A DNA stretch of 64,000 bases from Acinetobacter kyonggiensis. GTDB taxonomy: Bacteria > Pseudomonadota > Gammaproteobacteria > Pseudomonadales > Moraxellaceae. Positions 34,400 to 46,202 of the stretch are shown here, one piece after another. Made by a program: the position numbers and the translations under genes. The notes below the pieces were generated by a model. It saw only the letters and a list, made by a program, of their open reading frames with translations. It was not told where the DNA came from and ran no database searches. Location of the stretch: NCBI RefSeq assembly GCF_900107285.1, contig NZ_FNPK01000003.1, forward strand, positions 1 through 64,000. Reading direction: 5' to 3'. Numbering within the stretch: position 1 is the stretch's first letter; each line of letters begins with the position of its first letter.

Positions 34400-34431
34400 T
34401 TAAACTTTCCTAGTTTATTCCCAGACCATTG

Positions 34432-36216
<1,785 letters not shown>

Positions 36217-36298
36217 TTAGAGGGGTTGCAGAGGATTTTTATATTCGTATTTGCTGTTATAATGCTGACATCCTATTAATGCTTTATTTTGTGCAATT

Positions 36299-36724
36299 AT
36301 GAATAAAAAACTTTTAATTTGTGGTGCTATCGCAGCAGGTTTATTATTAACAGCGTGTGTAAAAAAAGAAGCCCCGAAAGAAGATGAATCAGAACAAGCT
36401 GCAACAACTGAGCAAGTGACTGAACCGGTACAAGCAGAACCTTTAACTCCAGTTGAAAGCAACCAAATCGAAATTCCTACGCATGTAGAAGTTGAACGCC
36501 ACGAAACAGCAAATACAACGACAGAGATTCGTCGTGAAGTAAGTGAACCTCAGGTAGTTGAAACAAAACCTACTGAAAGCAAACCTACTGCAAAAGCTGA
36601 GGCACCAAAAGCAGAAGACAAACCAACTCAAGCCACTCAACAAAAACCGAGTAATACACCTCAGTCGGAAGATGATGCTGTTGCTGCTGCCATTGCTGCT
36701 GCCACGCCTGCACTTGAAAACTAA
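36299..36724 (+). CDS. small lipoprotein with Glu/Thr/Pro-rich repeats
   Basis: This 141-residue protein has the lipobox LLTAC near residues 16-20. The mature part is low complexity and rich in Glu, Thr, Pro, Lys and Gln (ETKPTESKPTAKAEAPKAEDKPTQ), which suggests an extended spacer in the periplasm. It diverges from pyrG. The function is unknown. Confidence 0.8.
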   Translation: MNKKLLICGAIAAGLLLTACVKKEAPKEDESEQAATTEQVTEPVQAEPLTPVESNQIEIPTHVEVERHETANTTTEIRREVSEPQVVETKPTESKPTAKAEAPKAEDKPTQATQQKPSNTPQSEDDAVAAAIAAATPALEN

Positions 36725-36741
36725 GTTCATTTTTGAAATGC

Positions 36742-36770
36742 AAAAACCCAGTGCAATCACTGGGTTTTTA
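36742..36770 (+). terminator. intrinsic terminator after the lipoprotein gene
   Basis: AAAAACCCAGTG pairs with CACTGGGTTTTT around four bases. Confidence 0.9.
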
Positions 36771-36932
36771 TTTAAGAGTAGATCTATATTATATAAGAAT
36801 GAATCACGATTGAATTTTTCAAATAAATCTAAGTTCATTCACGAATAAATACAGCCAAAAACACAGACCAATTTATGAAATAAAAATGTAAATCCACATC
36901 ACGATCAAAAAATTAACGATTATATTGATTCA

Positions 36933-37046
36933 TTAAGTAGGATTAATAAAATAAAAGTACACCACCATAACAGCCAAAATAAACATTGATAGCAATAAAT
37001 ACGTATTTACGGTATTAAAGCTTTTAATAAATTTCACAATTTCCAC
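36933..37046 (-). CDS. possible 37-residue single-pass membrane protein
   Basis: A GTG at 37046 opens a frame with a hydrophobic segment (YLLLSMFILAVMVVYFYF, about residues 17-34) and a short basic N-terminus (KFIKSFN). The SD is weak. It lies in a 545-base gap (36771-37315) that is otherwise AT-rich and shows no other gene. Small hydrophobic proteins of this kind are common but hard to prove. Confidence 0.35.
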   Translation of the reverse strand: MEIVKFIKSFNTVNTYLLLSMFILAVMVVYFYFINPT

Positions 37047-37315
37047 GATACTAATCCAAATCTACTATTAAAGTCATACATGCTATTTTATTAATATATG
37101 ATTACATATATCCAAATAAATTAAAACTGATTCATTTCAAGTCTTTTATTCTATTGAGATAAATTCCGCTCAACATATTTAAAGACGAAACAAAATACTG
37201 GTCTAAAAAATATTGTGAGCCAACGCATGCTGACATTAATAATATCATTACCAAACAATCAGGTGATCGCTTTTAGGCTACAATACGTACGCTTTTCACC
37301 CATGTTGTTTAATAG

Positions 37316-37792
37316 ATGATAAAAAAATGTTGTGATTTATTAGAGAGCAATCATTTAAAGATTGCCTTTATTGAAAGCGCAAGCTCAGGCTATCTTTCAA
37401 GCCAATTTTCGATTTATAAAAATAGTGGTGCAGAAATATTACTGGGTGGTTTAGTGAGCTACGACCCTTCCACAAAAGTCAATATCCTCAAAATTGAGCC
37501 AGCTTTCATTGAAAAATATACTGCTGAATCCGCTGAAGTCACTGAAGCAATGGCTATTCACGGGAAAATATTATTTACACAAGCAGATATAATCGTGGCT
37601 TGTACTGGGTTACTTAAACCCGGTGGTAGTGCAACAGAAATAAAACCTGAAGGTACATTTTTTATCTCAATTTTATATTTAAATGAGATCTATAATTTTC
37701 ATTATTTTATTGATGGAACACCATCAGAAAGACTAGCCGTCTTAACCGAATATATTGCAAAAGACATCATAAAAATGATTGAGGAAATCTAG
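37316..37792 (+). CDS. CinA C-terminal-type nicotinamide-nucleotide amidase
   Basis: This 158-residue protein is a stand-alone CinA C-terminal (PncC-like) domain: IAFIESASSGYLSSQFS, LLGGLVSYDPSTKVNIL, ESAEVTEAMA, ACTGLLKPGGSATEIKPEGTFFI. The family deamidates nicotinamide mononucleotide for NAD recycling. The usual ESATAGL signature reads ESASSGY here, so activity is less certain. A promoter-like TACAAT lies at 37279-37284. Confidence 0.8.
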   Translation: MIKKCCDLLESNHLKIAFIESASSGYLSSQFSIYKNSGAEILLGGLVSYDPSTKVNILKIEPAFIEKYTAESAEVTEAMAIHGKILFTQADIIVACTGLLKPGGSATEIKPEGTFFISILYLNEIYNFHYFIDGTPSERLAVLTEYIAKDIIKMIEEI

Positions 37793-37794
37793 CT

Positions 37795-38418
37795 ATGTTG
37801 AAACTCAAAACCAGTTTGCTCAGTTTAATATTTCTGCCCTGCACCAGTTTTGCAACGGTAAGTGGACCGCAAAATATAGAAATATTAGGCTATGATCATC
37901 AAGACCAAAAAGTCTACTTACTCAAACATTATGAAGATGGTCGTGGTCGTCTACCACAACTCTATTATTATCAATTTAAGAACAATCAACATCCTGAAAA
38001 GCTCATTCAAGTCAACTCACTCTACATCAACCCTAAAACCCAAAAAATTGATTATGATCAAGATAACCATTTGTTTAATCAAAAAATTAATAAAATTAAA
38101 AACCGCCTTCAACCACTTACAACTCTGTCTAAAAATACCATCAAAATTCAAGTATTAAATAAAACCACATCGAAAGAAAAGTCATGGTATGACCCAAATA
38201 AATACATCCCTAAATATACTTATACATATCAGTTAACAAATAAAAATTTAAAAAGCCAAATACATCAAGCGATAGATTATCGCCAAGGCTTGAGTATCTC
38301 TCAAGCGTATAAAATCCCTAATCAACAGAAAGTGATCGCCACTGTGAAATACTTAGGTCTTCCTTTTGAAACGGGTTATACCATAGAAGATCCTGTTTTA
38401 TTGATGCCTAAAAAATAA
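37795..38418 (+). CDS. secreted hypothetical protein
   Basis: This 207-residue protein has a signal peptide (LLSLIFLPCTSFA). The mature part is Lys/Tyr/Gln-rich and beta-leaning. No domain is recognised. It starts two bases after the CinA-type gene, so the two are an operon. A bidirectional terminator follows. Confidence 0.7.
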   Translation: MLKLKTSLLSLIFLPCTSFATVSGPQNIEILGYDHQDQKVYLLKHYEDGRGRLPQLYYYQFKNNQHPEKLIQVNSLYINPKTQKIDYDQDNHLFNQKINKIKNRLQPLTTLSKNTIKIQVLNKTTSKEKSWYDPNKYIPKYTYTYQLTNKNLKSQIHQAIDYRQGLSISQAYKIPNQQKVIATVKYLGLPFETGYTIEDPVLLMPKK

Positions 38419-38439
38419 AGCCTCCGAAGAGGCTTTATT
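38414..38439. terminator. bidirectional terminator
   Basis: AATAAAGCCTC pairs with GAGGCTTTATT around CGAA. It serves the rightward secreted protein and the leftward prpC. Confidence 0.85.
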
Positions 38440-38454
38440 AAAACTTTGAGCAAC

Positions 38455-39591
38455 TTACGCAGCACTACGCTCTTCAATTGGCACAACTTTACGCAGTTCA
38501 GGACCTGTATAATCCGCACTTGGACGAATAATACGGTTATCAGCACGCTGCTCCATCACATGTGCTGCCCAACCTGTAACGCGGCTCATCACAAAGATTG
38601 GCGTAAACAGTTTAGTTGCTATATCCATAAAGTGATAAGCCGAAGCATGGAAAAAGTCAGCATTACAGAATAATTTTTTCTCACGCCACATTACTTCTTC
38701 ACAACGCACAGATACTGGATAAAGTACCGTATCGCCCACATCTTTCGCCAAGCGTTCTGCCCATATTTTGATAATGCCATTGCGTGGATCATTATCTTTA
38801 TAAATGGCATGGCCAAAGCCCATGATCTTTTCTTTACGCTCAAGTTTACCCAACATTTCACGTTCAGCTTCGTCGGCAGAAGTCCAGTTTTCAATCATTT
38901 CCATGGCAGCTTCATTGGCACCACCATGCAATGGACCACGCAGCGAACCAATCGCACCCGTAATACATGAATGCATATCGGACAATGTTGACGCGCATAC
39001 ACGTGCAGTAAATGTCGATGCATTAAATTCATGTTCTGCATACAGAATGAGTGAGACATTCATCACCTGTTCATGCAATTCATTCGGTTTTTCGCCACGC
39101 AGCAAATGCAGAAATTGCGCACCGATTGAATCATCATCGGTATTTTCTTCAATACGCACGCCATCATGGCTAAAACGATACCAATAACAAATAATGGCAG
39201 GTAAAGTTGCTAAAATACGATCTGCAACATCTTGCTGTTCAGCAAATGATTTTTCAGTTTCCAAGTTACCCAGCATTGAAACACCTGTACGCATCACATC
39301 CATTGGATGCGAATCCGCAGGAATACGCTCTAATACTTCTTTTAATGCTTGTGGCAATTGACGCAGCGATTTTAATTTCGCTTTATAGGTTGCAAGTTGT
39401 TCCGCAGTCGGTAACTCACCAAAGAAAATAAGATATGCAACTTCTTCAAATTGGCAATTTTCAGCCAAGTCTTGCACATCGTATCCACGATAAGTTAAAC
39501 CAGCACCACTTTTACCTACAGTCGAAAGCGCTGTTTTACCTGCAACTTGTCCACGCAATCCTGCGCCTGAGAGTATTTTTCCTTCAGCCAT
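38455..39591 (-). CDS. prpC: 2-methylcitrate synthase
   Basis: This 378-residue enzyme of the citrate synthase family has VGKSGAGLTYRGYDVQDLAE, LHGGANEAAMEMIENW and GFGHAIYKDNDPRN with the catalytic His. The partner gene prpB marks it as the propionate enzyme, joining propionyl-CoA and oxaloacetate. It follows prpB by 26 bases. AcnD and PrpF, which often follow prpC, are absent downstream. Confidence 0.92.
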   Translation of the reverse strand: MAEGKILSGAGLRGQVAGKTALSTVGKSGAGLTYRGYDVQDLAENCQFEEVAYLIFFGELPTAEQLATYKAKLKSLRQLPQALKEVLERIPADSHPMDVMRTGVSMLGNLETEKSFAEQQDVADRILATLPAIICYWYRFSHDGVRIEENTDDDSIGAQFLHLLRGEKPNELHEQVMNVSLILYAEHEFNASTFTARVCASTLSDMHSCITGAIGSLRGPLHGGANEAAMEMIENWTSADEAEREMLGKLERKEKIMGFGHAIYKDNDPRNGIIKIWAERLAKDVGDTVLYPVSVRCEEVMWREKKLFCNADFFHASAYHFMDIATKLFTPIFVMSRVTGWAAHVMEQRADNRIIRPSADYTGPELRKVVPIEERSAA

Positions 39592-39617
39592 TTTTTTAAT
39601 TCTCCATGTTGAATATT

Positions 39618-40493
39618 TTATTTAAACAATTTATCTAAAGTGTTTTCAAAGGCATGATAATCAAGGAATTCATACAGTTCTTTACGCTGTTGCATAATAT
39701 CCAATACATTTACTTGCGTACCGGTTTCACGGATAGAACGCATCACTTCTAATGCTGCTTTTTGCATTGCACGCGTTGCAGACAAAGGATAAAGCACCAT
39801 TGAAATGCCTTGTTCACCCAGTTCTTCAGTGGTGTAATAAGGAGTATCACCAAATTCAGTGATATTCGCCAAAACAGGTACACCGACTGCATCACAGACT
39901 GTTTTATACATGGTAATGTCAGTCATTGCTTCTGCAAAAATAGCATCCGCACCCGCTTCCACACATGCACAAGCACGATCAATCACTGCTTGCAAACCTT
40001 CTTTTTGTAGTGCATCGGTACGTGCCATGACCACAAAGTTCGAATCAGTTTTCGCATCGACAGCCGCTTTAATACGGTCTACCATTTCTTGTTGCGTCAC
40101 AATTTCTTTATTTGGACGATGACCACAACGTTTTTGTGCAACCTGATCTTCAATATGAACCGCAGCAGCGCCCGCAGCAATCATTTGCTTTACAGTACGT
40201 GCAATATTAAAAGCACCGCCCCATCCTGTATCAATATCAACCAATAGTGGTGTATCTACCCGTTCAGTAATACGACGAACATCTTCAAGCACATTGTCTA
40301 AACTGGTCATTCCCAAATCAGGTAAACCATAAGAATAATTGGCAACACCTGCACCCGATACATAAATGGCTTTATAGCCCACTTCTTTCGCCATCATGGC
40401 TGCATAAGCATTCACTGTGCCTATGATTTGTAAGGGTTTTTCCACTTCCAGTGCTTGTCTAAATCTTAAGCCTGCAGACATTTGTTGTGTCAT
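39618..40493 (-). CDS. prpB: 2-methylisocitrate lyase
   Basis: This 291-residue enzyme splits 2-methylisocitrate to pyruvate and succinate. [10 protein letters not shown] carries the catalytic Cys of the isocitrate lyase/PEP mutase family. [16 protein letters not shown] and HIEDQVAQ bind Mg2+. The ATG at 40493 has an AAGGA SD; the GTG upstream is rejected. It is first in the prpB-prpC operon and diverges from a TetR gene. Confidence 0.95.
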   Translation of the reverse strand: MTQQMSAGLRFRQALEVEKPLQIIGTVNAYAAMMAKEVGYKAIYVSGAGVANYSYGLPDLGMTSLDNVLEDVRRITERVDTPLLVDIDTGWGGAFNIARTVKQMIAAGAAAVHIEDQVAQKRCGHRPNKEIVTQQEMVDRIKAAVDAKTDSNFVVMARTDALQKEGLQAVIDRACACVEAGADAIFAEAMTDITMYKTVCDAVGVPVLANITEFGDTPYYTTEELGEQGISMVLYPLSATRAMQKAALEVMRSIRETGTQVNVLDIMQQRKELYEFLDYHAFENTLDKLFK

Positions 40494-40682
40494 ATTCCTT
40501 TCCACAGTTTCACTTTATTTATTGAATTTCGAGTATATCCATAAACATATTTAGATCTATGACTTTTTAGAACATCTACTCTAAAACTTTAGTCAAATAT
40601 TCACCAAACCTATAGTGTTATTTCCATTTTGCATGGTTGTGACCAAAACAAGACAACCGCTTTATTTTAAGAAATGTGCGCA

Positions 40683-40697
40683 TATTTTTGCTATAAT
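40683..40697 (+). promoter_or_regulatory. extended -10 promoter of the TetR gene
   Basis: TGCTATAAT (extended -10, TATAAT at 40692-40697) lies 44 bases before the ATG. The -35 is poor, as allowed with an extended -10. The 247-base divergent region also holds the prpB promoter, which was not localised. Confidence 0.5.
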
Positions 40698-40740
40698 TGC
40701 AAATGTTTTCATTTTTTTAATTATTGACTCTATACGCCAT

Positions 40741-41391
40741 ATGCAAGAATTAGCTCAACCAGAACCCTTAGGTCGCGACACGCCACAAACAAAACGTGGT
40801 CATGAACGATGCCTATCGCTTTTACTTAGCGCAAATGAGTTATTTCTAGAACGTGGTTATGATGCAGTATCTCTAGATGATATCGTTCACCATGCAGGTG
40901 GCTCTAAAGCCTCAATTTATAAGTTTTTTGGTAATAAAGAAGGCTTATTTACGGCTATTTGTGATTATCGCCGTGAGCAATTTTTTAAAGATATCTGTGT
41001 GCCTTTTGAACAAGGTAAAGATGATCTACACTCCTATTTAGTTCAAACCCTTATGAATTTTAAGCACCATCTTGTGCTTCCAGAAAATGCGGCTTTCCTT
41101 CGTTTAATTCTTGAACGGACTCAGCGCAGTCCAGAACTGGCACTGTATATTCATGAACAGGGGCCAAAGCATATTCAGATGGCAATAGCCTGTGCTTTAA
41201 CCAAAGCCGACGAACTTGGCATAATTAAATGTAAACAACCCATTTATTCTGCTCAACTGTATTTTGGGATTATCCGTGATATTGAATGGCGCGTACTCAT
41301 GGGTATCCCAGTTCAGGAAAATGATCAAGAAACCATCAAATACATCAATTATTGCGTAGATCGCTTCTTAGAAGGCCATCAAAAAGTCTAG
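40741..41391 (+). CDS. TetR/AcrR-family regulator, possible prp regulator
   Basis: The TetR HTH covers about residues 20-65 of this 216-residue protein ([44 protein letters not shown]). The ligand-binding half resembles AefR-type regulators. It diverges from prpB, so it may control propionate catabolism, where other bacteria use PrpR or GntR proteins. The ATG at 40741 is chosen since the extended frame runs through the promoter. Confidence 0.85.
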   Translation: MQELAQPEPLGRDTPQTKRGHERCLSLLLSANELFLERGYDAVSLDDIVHHAGGSKASIYKFFGNKEGLFTAICDYRREQFFKDICVPFEQGKDDLHSYLVQTLMNFKHHLVLPENAAFLRLILERTQRSPELALYIHEQGPKHIQMAIACALTKADELGIIKCKQPIYSAQLYFGIIRDIEWRVLMGIPVQENDQETIKYINYCVDRFLEGHQKV

Positions 41392-41503
41392 TTTTTTTGC
41401 AATTCTGTCTACGTATAGTATATTAATCGATTCTTTTTCACTTAACCAACCAACAACTAATTGTTGTTTTGTTTTTTTATTCAGCAATTATTGTGGAGTA
41501 ACC

Positions 41504-42424
41504 ATGGCTCTACGTCATTTTCTGACCTTACGTGATTTATCGACTTTAGAACTTAACCAGATTTTGCAGCGCGCGATTGAACTTAAACGCAAGCAACATA
41601 GTAATGAGGTGTTCCAACCTTTTGTCGGTAAAGTTATGGGCATGATTTTTGAAAAATCGAGTACCCGAACACGTGTTTCGTTTGAAGCAGGTATGAGTCA
41701 ATTCGGTGGTAGTGCGATTTTCTTATCTTCTCGTGACACACAGCTTGGTCGCGGTGAACCAATTGAAGATTCTGCACGTGTGATCTCAAGCATGCTTGAT
41801 ATTATTATGATCCGTACTTTTGGTCATGACATCGTAGAACGCTTTGCTTCTTATTCAAAAGTACCCATCATCAATGCCTTAACTGATGATCATCATCCTT
41901 GCCAACTTCTTGCTGATATGCAAACTTTCCTTGAACATCGTGGTTCTATCGAAGGTAAAACAGTTGCATGGATTGGTGACGGCAACAATATGTGTAATTC
42001 ATATATTGAAGCGGCACATATGTGGGGCTTTAAATTAAAAATTGCTACACCTAAAGGTTATGAGCCACAAGCGAAATTCTTGTCAGAATTTGCCCACTGC
42101 GTAGAACTTGTTGATTCAGCAGAAGATGCAGCGGTCAATGCAGACCTTATTGTAACGGATGTTTGGGCAAGCATGGGGCAAGAGGAAGAGCAAAAAATTC
42201 GTGAGAAAGCATTTGCTGATTTCCAAGTCAATGAAAAACTCATGGATTTAGCACATTCAAATTGTTTATTTATGCACTGCTTACCTGCGCACCGTGGTGA
42301 AGAAATTTCTGAAAATTTACTCGACCATAAAAATGCAGTGGTTTGGGATGAAGCAGAAAATCGTTTACATGCACAAAAAGCTTTGGTTGAATTTTTACTC
42401 AATGAAAATTTAAAGAAAGACTAA
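41504..42424 (+). CDS. argF: ornithine carbamoyltransferase
   Basis: In this 306-residue arginine biosynthesis enzyme, [15 protein letters not shown] binds carbamoyl phosphate, [14 protein letters not shown] is the second conserved block, and [12 protein letters not shown] contains the catalytic Cys for ornithine. It is monocistronic, followed by a terminator. Confidence 0.97.
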   Translation: MALRHFLTLRDLSTLELNQILQRAIELKRKQHSNEVFQPFVGKVMGMIFEKSSTRTRVSFEAGMSQFGGSAIFLSSRDTQLGRGEPIEDSARVISSMLDIIMIRTFGHDIVERFASYSKVPIINALTDDHHPCQLLADMQTFLEHRGSIEGKTVAWIGDGNNMCNSYIEAAHMWGFKLKIATPKGYEPQAKFLSEFAHCVELVDSAEDAAVNADLIVTDVWASMGQEEEQKIREKAFADFQVNEKLMDLAHSNCLFMHCLPAHRGEEISENLLDHKNAVVWDEAENRLHAQKALVEFLLNENLKKD

Positions 42425-42450
42425 TTCAGTGATAAATTCTTAAAAATTGA

Positions 42451-42471
42451 GCACCTTCGGGTGCTTTTTTT
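42451..42471 (+). terminator. intrinsic terminator after argF
   Basis: GCACC pairs with GGTGC around the stable TTCG tetraloop, followed by seven T. Confidence 0.9.
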
Positions 42472-42522
42472 ATATTCAAATCGCTATAATTAAATCCATA
42501 ATTTTTATAAGTGATTTTAACC

Positions 42523-42993
42523 ATGTCTTTTAAAAAAATCGTTTTATGCTTAAGTACTTTCTTTTTAATCCATACGGCACAAGCCAAAGGCACGAAACTG
42601 GATCAATATTTTGTCAAAAATCAAATCATAGACTCATCGTATAAAATAAAAGACAGCAAAAAGCTCAATGAAATTTTAACTGTTATGAGTGATGAAGACT
42701 CACGCACTATGCCCTATCAAGCTGATCAAAATACAGTGATTGAACAATTACGATTATATGCAGATCACAGTGATATCCAAGGTATTATCACCACCCCAGA
42801 TTTCACACAATTCGCTGAAGATATTGGCGATAAAGAAGTGAAACAACTCATCACACAAAACTTAATCAACAATTGCCATTTATTTTTTGAGCATGAATTC
42901 CAACGCGTAAATCCTTATTATATTGAAGTCAAATTGAGTGCACCTCATAAAACCTATGATCTAAAAATTAAAAACAGTGAGTGTCAATTTTAA
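42523..42993 (+). CDS. secreted hypothetical protein
   Basis: This 156-residue protein has a signal peptide (FKKIVLCLSTFFLIHTAQA). The mature domain is mixed alpha/beta with two Cys (NNCHLFFEHEF and SECQF), perhaps a disulfide. No family is recognised. The ATG at 42523 gives a proper signal peptide; an upstream GTG is rejected. Confidence 0.7.
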   Translation: MSFKKIVLCLSTFFLIHTAQAKGTKLDQYFVKNQIIDSSYKIKDSKKLNEILTVMSDEDSRTMPYQADQNTVIEQLRLYADHSDIQGIITTPDFTQFAEDIGDKEVKQLITQNLINNCHLFFEHEFQRVNPYYIEVKLSAPHKTYDLKIKNSECQF

Positions 42994-43018
42994 AATTATA
43001 ATTTGATACGTTAGCCAT

Positions 43019-43372
43019 CTAACGTATCAAACCTTGAGGTTGCAAAATAATCATCATCGCACCCAAGATAACTACCAGACCACCCAACATATCCCAACGG
43101 GTTAACACCACCTGATCGACATAACGCAACCACATTAAAGCGGTAAATATATAAATTCCACCATAAGCCGCATAAATTCTACCTGATGCAGCAGGATGTA
43201 AAGTTAGCAACCACACAAATACAGCCAAACTTAATGCTGTCGGCAGCCAGAACCAGTGTGACTTGCCTTGGTTTAAAATTAAATAGGGAAAATAACAACC
43301 TAAAATTTCTGCAATCGCCGTGACAAAAAAAAGGCAAAAGGTCATAATCACCTTGGTAATTTGAATATCCAT
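43019..43372 (-). CDS. ynfA: YnfA/UPF0060-family membrane protein
   Basis: This 117-residue protein has four predicted helices and the family signatures [34 protein letters not shown] and [10 protein letters not shown]. It is related to small multidrug resistance exporters; its substrate here is unknown. An in-frame ATG nine codons in is an alternative start. Confidence 0.88.
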   Translation of the reverse strand: MDIQITKVIMTFCLFFVTAIAEILGCYFPYLILNQGKSHWFWLPTALSLAVFVWLLTLHPAASGRIYAAYGGIYIFTALMWLRYVDQVVLTRWDMLGGLVVILGAMMIILQPQGLIR

Positions 43373-43394
43373 AACTTTCTATATAGACCAGTTT

Positions 43395-43434
43395 CTCCTT
43401 CTCCCTTTGGGAAAAGGTCGAGATGAGGGTGAGT
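43395..43434. repeat. fragment of an intergenic repeat
   Basis: CTCCTTCTCCCTTTGGGAAAAGG and the following GAGATGAGGG look like part of the short C/G-run intergenic repeats found in many Acinetobacter and related genomes. Only one arm is well formed. Confidence 0.35.
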
Positions 43435-43441
43435 AGAAATA

Positions 43442-43469
43442 AAATAACCCGTGCGAACACGGGTTATTT
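43442..43469 (-). terminator. intrinsic terminator after clpA
   Basis: AAATAACCCGTG pairs with CACGGGTTATTT around CGAA, just beyond the clpA stop on the minus strand. Confidence 0.88.
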
Positions 43470-43484
43470 CAGCAACTCTGGTGA

Positions 43485-45761
43485 TTATGCAGGTTCAGCC
43501 GTTTGATCTTCAAATACTTCGAGTTTCAAGCCTACTGGCTTGCCATTTTCTTTCTTCACAGAAACGGCAACATTACCACCATGTTCAGCAAGCTCACCGA
43601 ATAAAATCATTTCAGCAAGTGGTTTTTTCAAATGCTCTTGAATGAGTCGTTGCATTGGACGAGCACCCATTAAACGGTCATAACCATGTTCAGCCATCCA
43701 TTCACGGGCACTTTGATCGACATCAAGAATTACCTTCTTATCATCAAGTTGAGCTTGTAATTCAGTTAAGAATTTATCCACTACATTTTCAATGACCGTC
43801 GTCGGCAATGCATTAAATTGAATGATTCCATCCAAACGATTTCGGAATTCTGGTGAGAATGCCTTCTTCATTGCATCTTTATTGTCATTACTATTGTCTT
43901 GCTCCATGAAACCAATACTGGCGCGAGAAATACTGTCCGCCCCAATATTCGTGGTTAAAACAAGAATCACATTACGAAAATCAGACTTACGACCATTATT
44001 ATCGGTCAATGAGCCATGATCCATAATTTGCAGTAATAAATTAAAGACATCTGGATGTGCTTTTTCAATTTCGTCCAGTAGCAAGACGCAATGTGGACTT
44101 TTATGAATAGCATCGGTCAATAAGCCACCTTGGTCAAAACCAACATAACCTGGAGGTGCACCAATTAAACGTGAAACCGCATGACGCTCCATATATTCAG
44201 ACATATCGAAACGAACCAATTCCACACCTAACAGTTTAGCCAACTGTTTGGTTACCTCAGTTTTCCCCACACCTGTAGGGCCTGCAAATACAAAGCTACC
44301 GACAGGTTTATCTGGTGATTTCAGACCTGCACGTGATAATTTAATCGCAGAACCCAGTGCTTCAATTGCCGTATCTTGCCCAAAGACCACACGTTTCAAA
44401 TCACGTTCAAGATTAATTAATACAGTCTTATCATCTTTCGATACAGTTTTCGGTGGAATACGCGCAATTTTAGAGATGATATCTTCGATATTTTCTACCG
44501 TAATTAAACTATCATCTTGCTCAGCTTTCAAACGACGTTGTGCACCTGCTTCATCAATTACATCAATCGCTTTGTCTGGCAAGAAACGATCATTAATAAA
44601 TTTCGCGGACAATTCCACAGCTGCAACCAACGCTCTATCGTCATATTGAACATGATGAAAATCTTCAAATCTAGATTTTAAACCACGTAAAATATCAATT
44701 GTTTCAGAAATAGATGGCTCATTGACATCAATTTTTTGGAAACGGCGTGATAAAGCATGATCTTTTTCAAAGACCTGACGATACTCTTGGAAAGTCGTTG
44801 AACCAATACAACGTAATGAACCATTCGACAACGCTGGCTTAATTAAATTTGATGCATCCATCGTGCTGCCCATACTTGAGCCTGCACCAATAATCATGTG
44901 AATTTCATCAATAAATAAAATAGCTTCTGGTTTCTTCTTCAAAGCATTTAAAAGTTGTTTTAACCGTTTTTCAAAATCACCACGGTATTTTGTACCTGCA
45001 ACCAATGCCCCAATATCCAAACTGAAGACTTCAGCATTTTCAAGTGGTTTTGGTGCTTTACCATTAACAATCAGCCAAGCTAGACCTTCAGCAATCGATG
45101 TCTTACCAACACCTGGATCACCCACCAACAACGGATTGTTTTTACGGCGGCGGCATAAAATTTGTGCTGCACGTTCAATTTCTTTTTCACGACCAATTAA
45201 AGGATCTGTTTTGCCTTTTTGCGCTTCCACATTCAAATTCGTGGTATATAAATCGAGTGGTCCTGCATTTGCAGAAGCAGATGTTTCACCATCCAACTCT
45301 TCAACTTCCTCTTCGGCTTGCACTTCTTCTTTGCGCGTACCATGAGATAAATATTGAGTTAAAGTTAAACGATTAATTTGATGGCGTTTAAGTAAATAAA
45401 CAGCAAATGAATCACGTTCAGAATACATCGCAACAAGAATGTCCGCACCTTCAACTGTACGATCACCACCGCTAGATTGCACATGGAAAATCGCACGTTG
45501 CAAAATACGATCAAAACTTTCAGTCGGATGTGGTGCCTGATCGCTATGTTCGCTTAATTTAGGGGTATGTTGTTCAACGTATTCTTCTAATTCTTTGCGA
45601 AGAACAATAATGTCTGCACCACACGCTTTAAGCGCATTTACAGCAGAGTCATTATCAAGTAACGCCAACAATAAATGTTCAACCGTCAGAAACTCATGTC
45701 TCTTTTGACGAGCCATGCTAACAGCCAAACGTAAAGATACTTCCAATTGACGACTGAGCAT
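43485..45761 (-). CDS. clpA: ATP-dependent Clp protease ATPase subunit ClpA
   Basis: This 758-residue protein has an N-domain (1-145; QLEVSLRLAVSMARQKRHEFLTVEHLL). AAA+ domain 1 has Walker A GDPGVGKT and Walker B ILFIDEIH. AAA+ domain 2 has GPTGVGKTE and VLLLDEIEKAH. It unfolds substrates for ClpP. It lies directly after clpS, its adaptor. Confidence 0.97.
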   Translation of the reverse strand: MLSRQLEVSLRLAVSMARQKRHEFLTVEHLLLALLDNDSAVNALKACGADIIVLRKELEEYVEQHTPKLSEHSDQAPHPTESFDRILQRAIFHVQSSGGDRTVEGADILVAMYSERDSFAVYLLKRHQINRLTLTQYLSHGTRKEEVQAEEEVEELDGETSASANAGPLDLYTTNLNVEAQKGKTDPLIGREKEIERAAQILCRRRKNNPLLVGDPGVGKTSIAEGLAWLIVNGKAPKPLENAEVFSLDIGALVAGTKYRGDFEKRLKQLLNALKKKPEAILFIDEIHMIIGAGSSMGSTMDASNLIKPALSNGSLRCIGSTTFQEYRQVFEKDHALSRRFQKIDVNEPSISETIDILRGLKSRFEDFHHVQYDDRALVAAVELSAKFINDRFLPDKAIDVIDEAGAQRRLKAEQDDSLITVENIEDIISKIARIPPKTVSKDDKTVLINLERDLKRVVFGQDTAIEALGSAIKLSRAGLKSPDKPVGSFVFAGPTGVGKTEVTKQLAKLLGVELVRFDMSEYMERHAVSRLIGAPPGYVGFDQGGLLTDAIHKSPHCVLLLDEIEKAHPDVFNLLLQIMDHGSLTDNNGRKSDFRNVILVLTTNIGADSISRASIGFMEQDNSNDNKDAMKKAFSPEFRNRLDGIIQFNALPTTVIENVVDKFLTELQAQLDDKKVILDVDQSAREWMAEHGYDRLMGARPMQRLIQEHLKKPLAEMILFGELAEHGGNVAVSVKKENGKPVGLKLEVFEDQTAEPA

Positions 45762-45770
45762 GTAATCCCC

Positions 45771-46184
45771 TTAATCTTTTGGCTCAATCTGACAAAGCAA
45801 AGGATAACCTTGTGACCGAGCATAATTATTTACTTGGTTCGCTTTTGTTTCCGCAATGTCTCTCGGATAAACGCCTGCGATACCTTTCCCTTCATAATGT
45901 ACAGTTAGCATTACTTGAGTGGCTTGGTCAAGATTCAAAGCGAAGTATTGTTGTAAAATTTCAATTACAAAGTCCATTGGTGTGTAATCGTCGTTCATTA
46001 AAACAACACAATACATTGGTGGACGCTTTAATTCAGGTTTCGCAGCTTGTACTGCAATATCACCCTCTGCTTCCTCATGCGTTTCATTGCTTAAGCGTGG
46101 ACTAATATGCCAATCGACATATCCAGATTGATGAAAAGAATTTTTGATGTCATTTAAACAATTTTGACGTTTATTCATTCGCAT
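45771..46184 (-). CDS. clpS: ClpS adaptor for ClpAP
   Basis: This 137-residue protein has the ClpS core in its C-terminal two thirds: [60 protein letters not shown]. It presents N-end-rule substrates to ClpA. The N-terminal 50 residues are longer than usual, so translation may begin further in. Confidence 0.93.
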   Translation of the reverse strand: MRMNKRQNCLNDIKNSFHQSGYVDWHISPRLSNETHEEAEGDIAVQAAKPELKRPPMYCVVLMNDDYTPMDFVIEILQQYFALNLDQATQVMLTVHYEGKGIAGVYPRDIAETKANQVNNYARSQGYPLLCQIEPKD

Positions 46185-46202
46185 AGGATTTAAAATTCAC
46201 AT

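Noticed and set aside
36443..36848. Frames on both strands across the lipoprotein gene and its terminator
   Set aside because: They are shadows of the low-complexity lipoprotein coding sequence.
43179..43460. Leftward 93-codon frame overlapping ynfA
   Set aside because: It is out of phase with the well-supported YnfA protein and runs through a repeat fragment.
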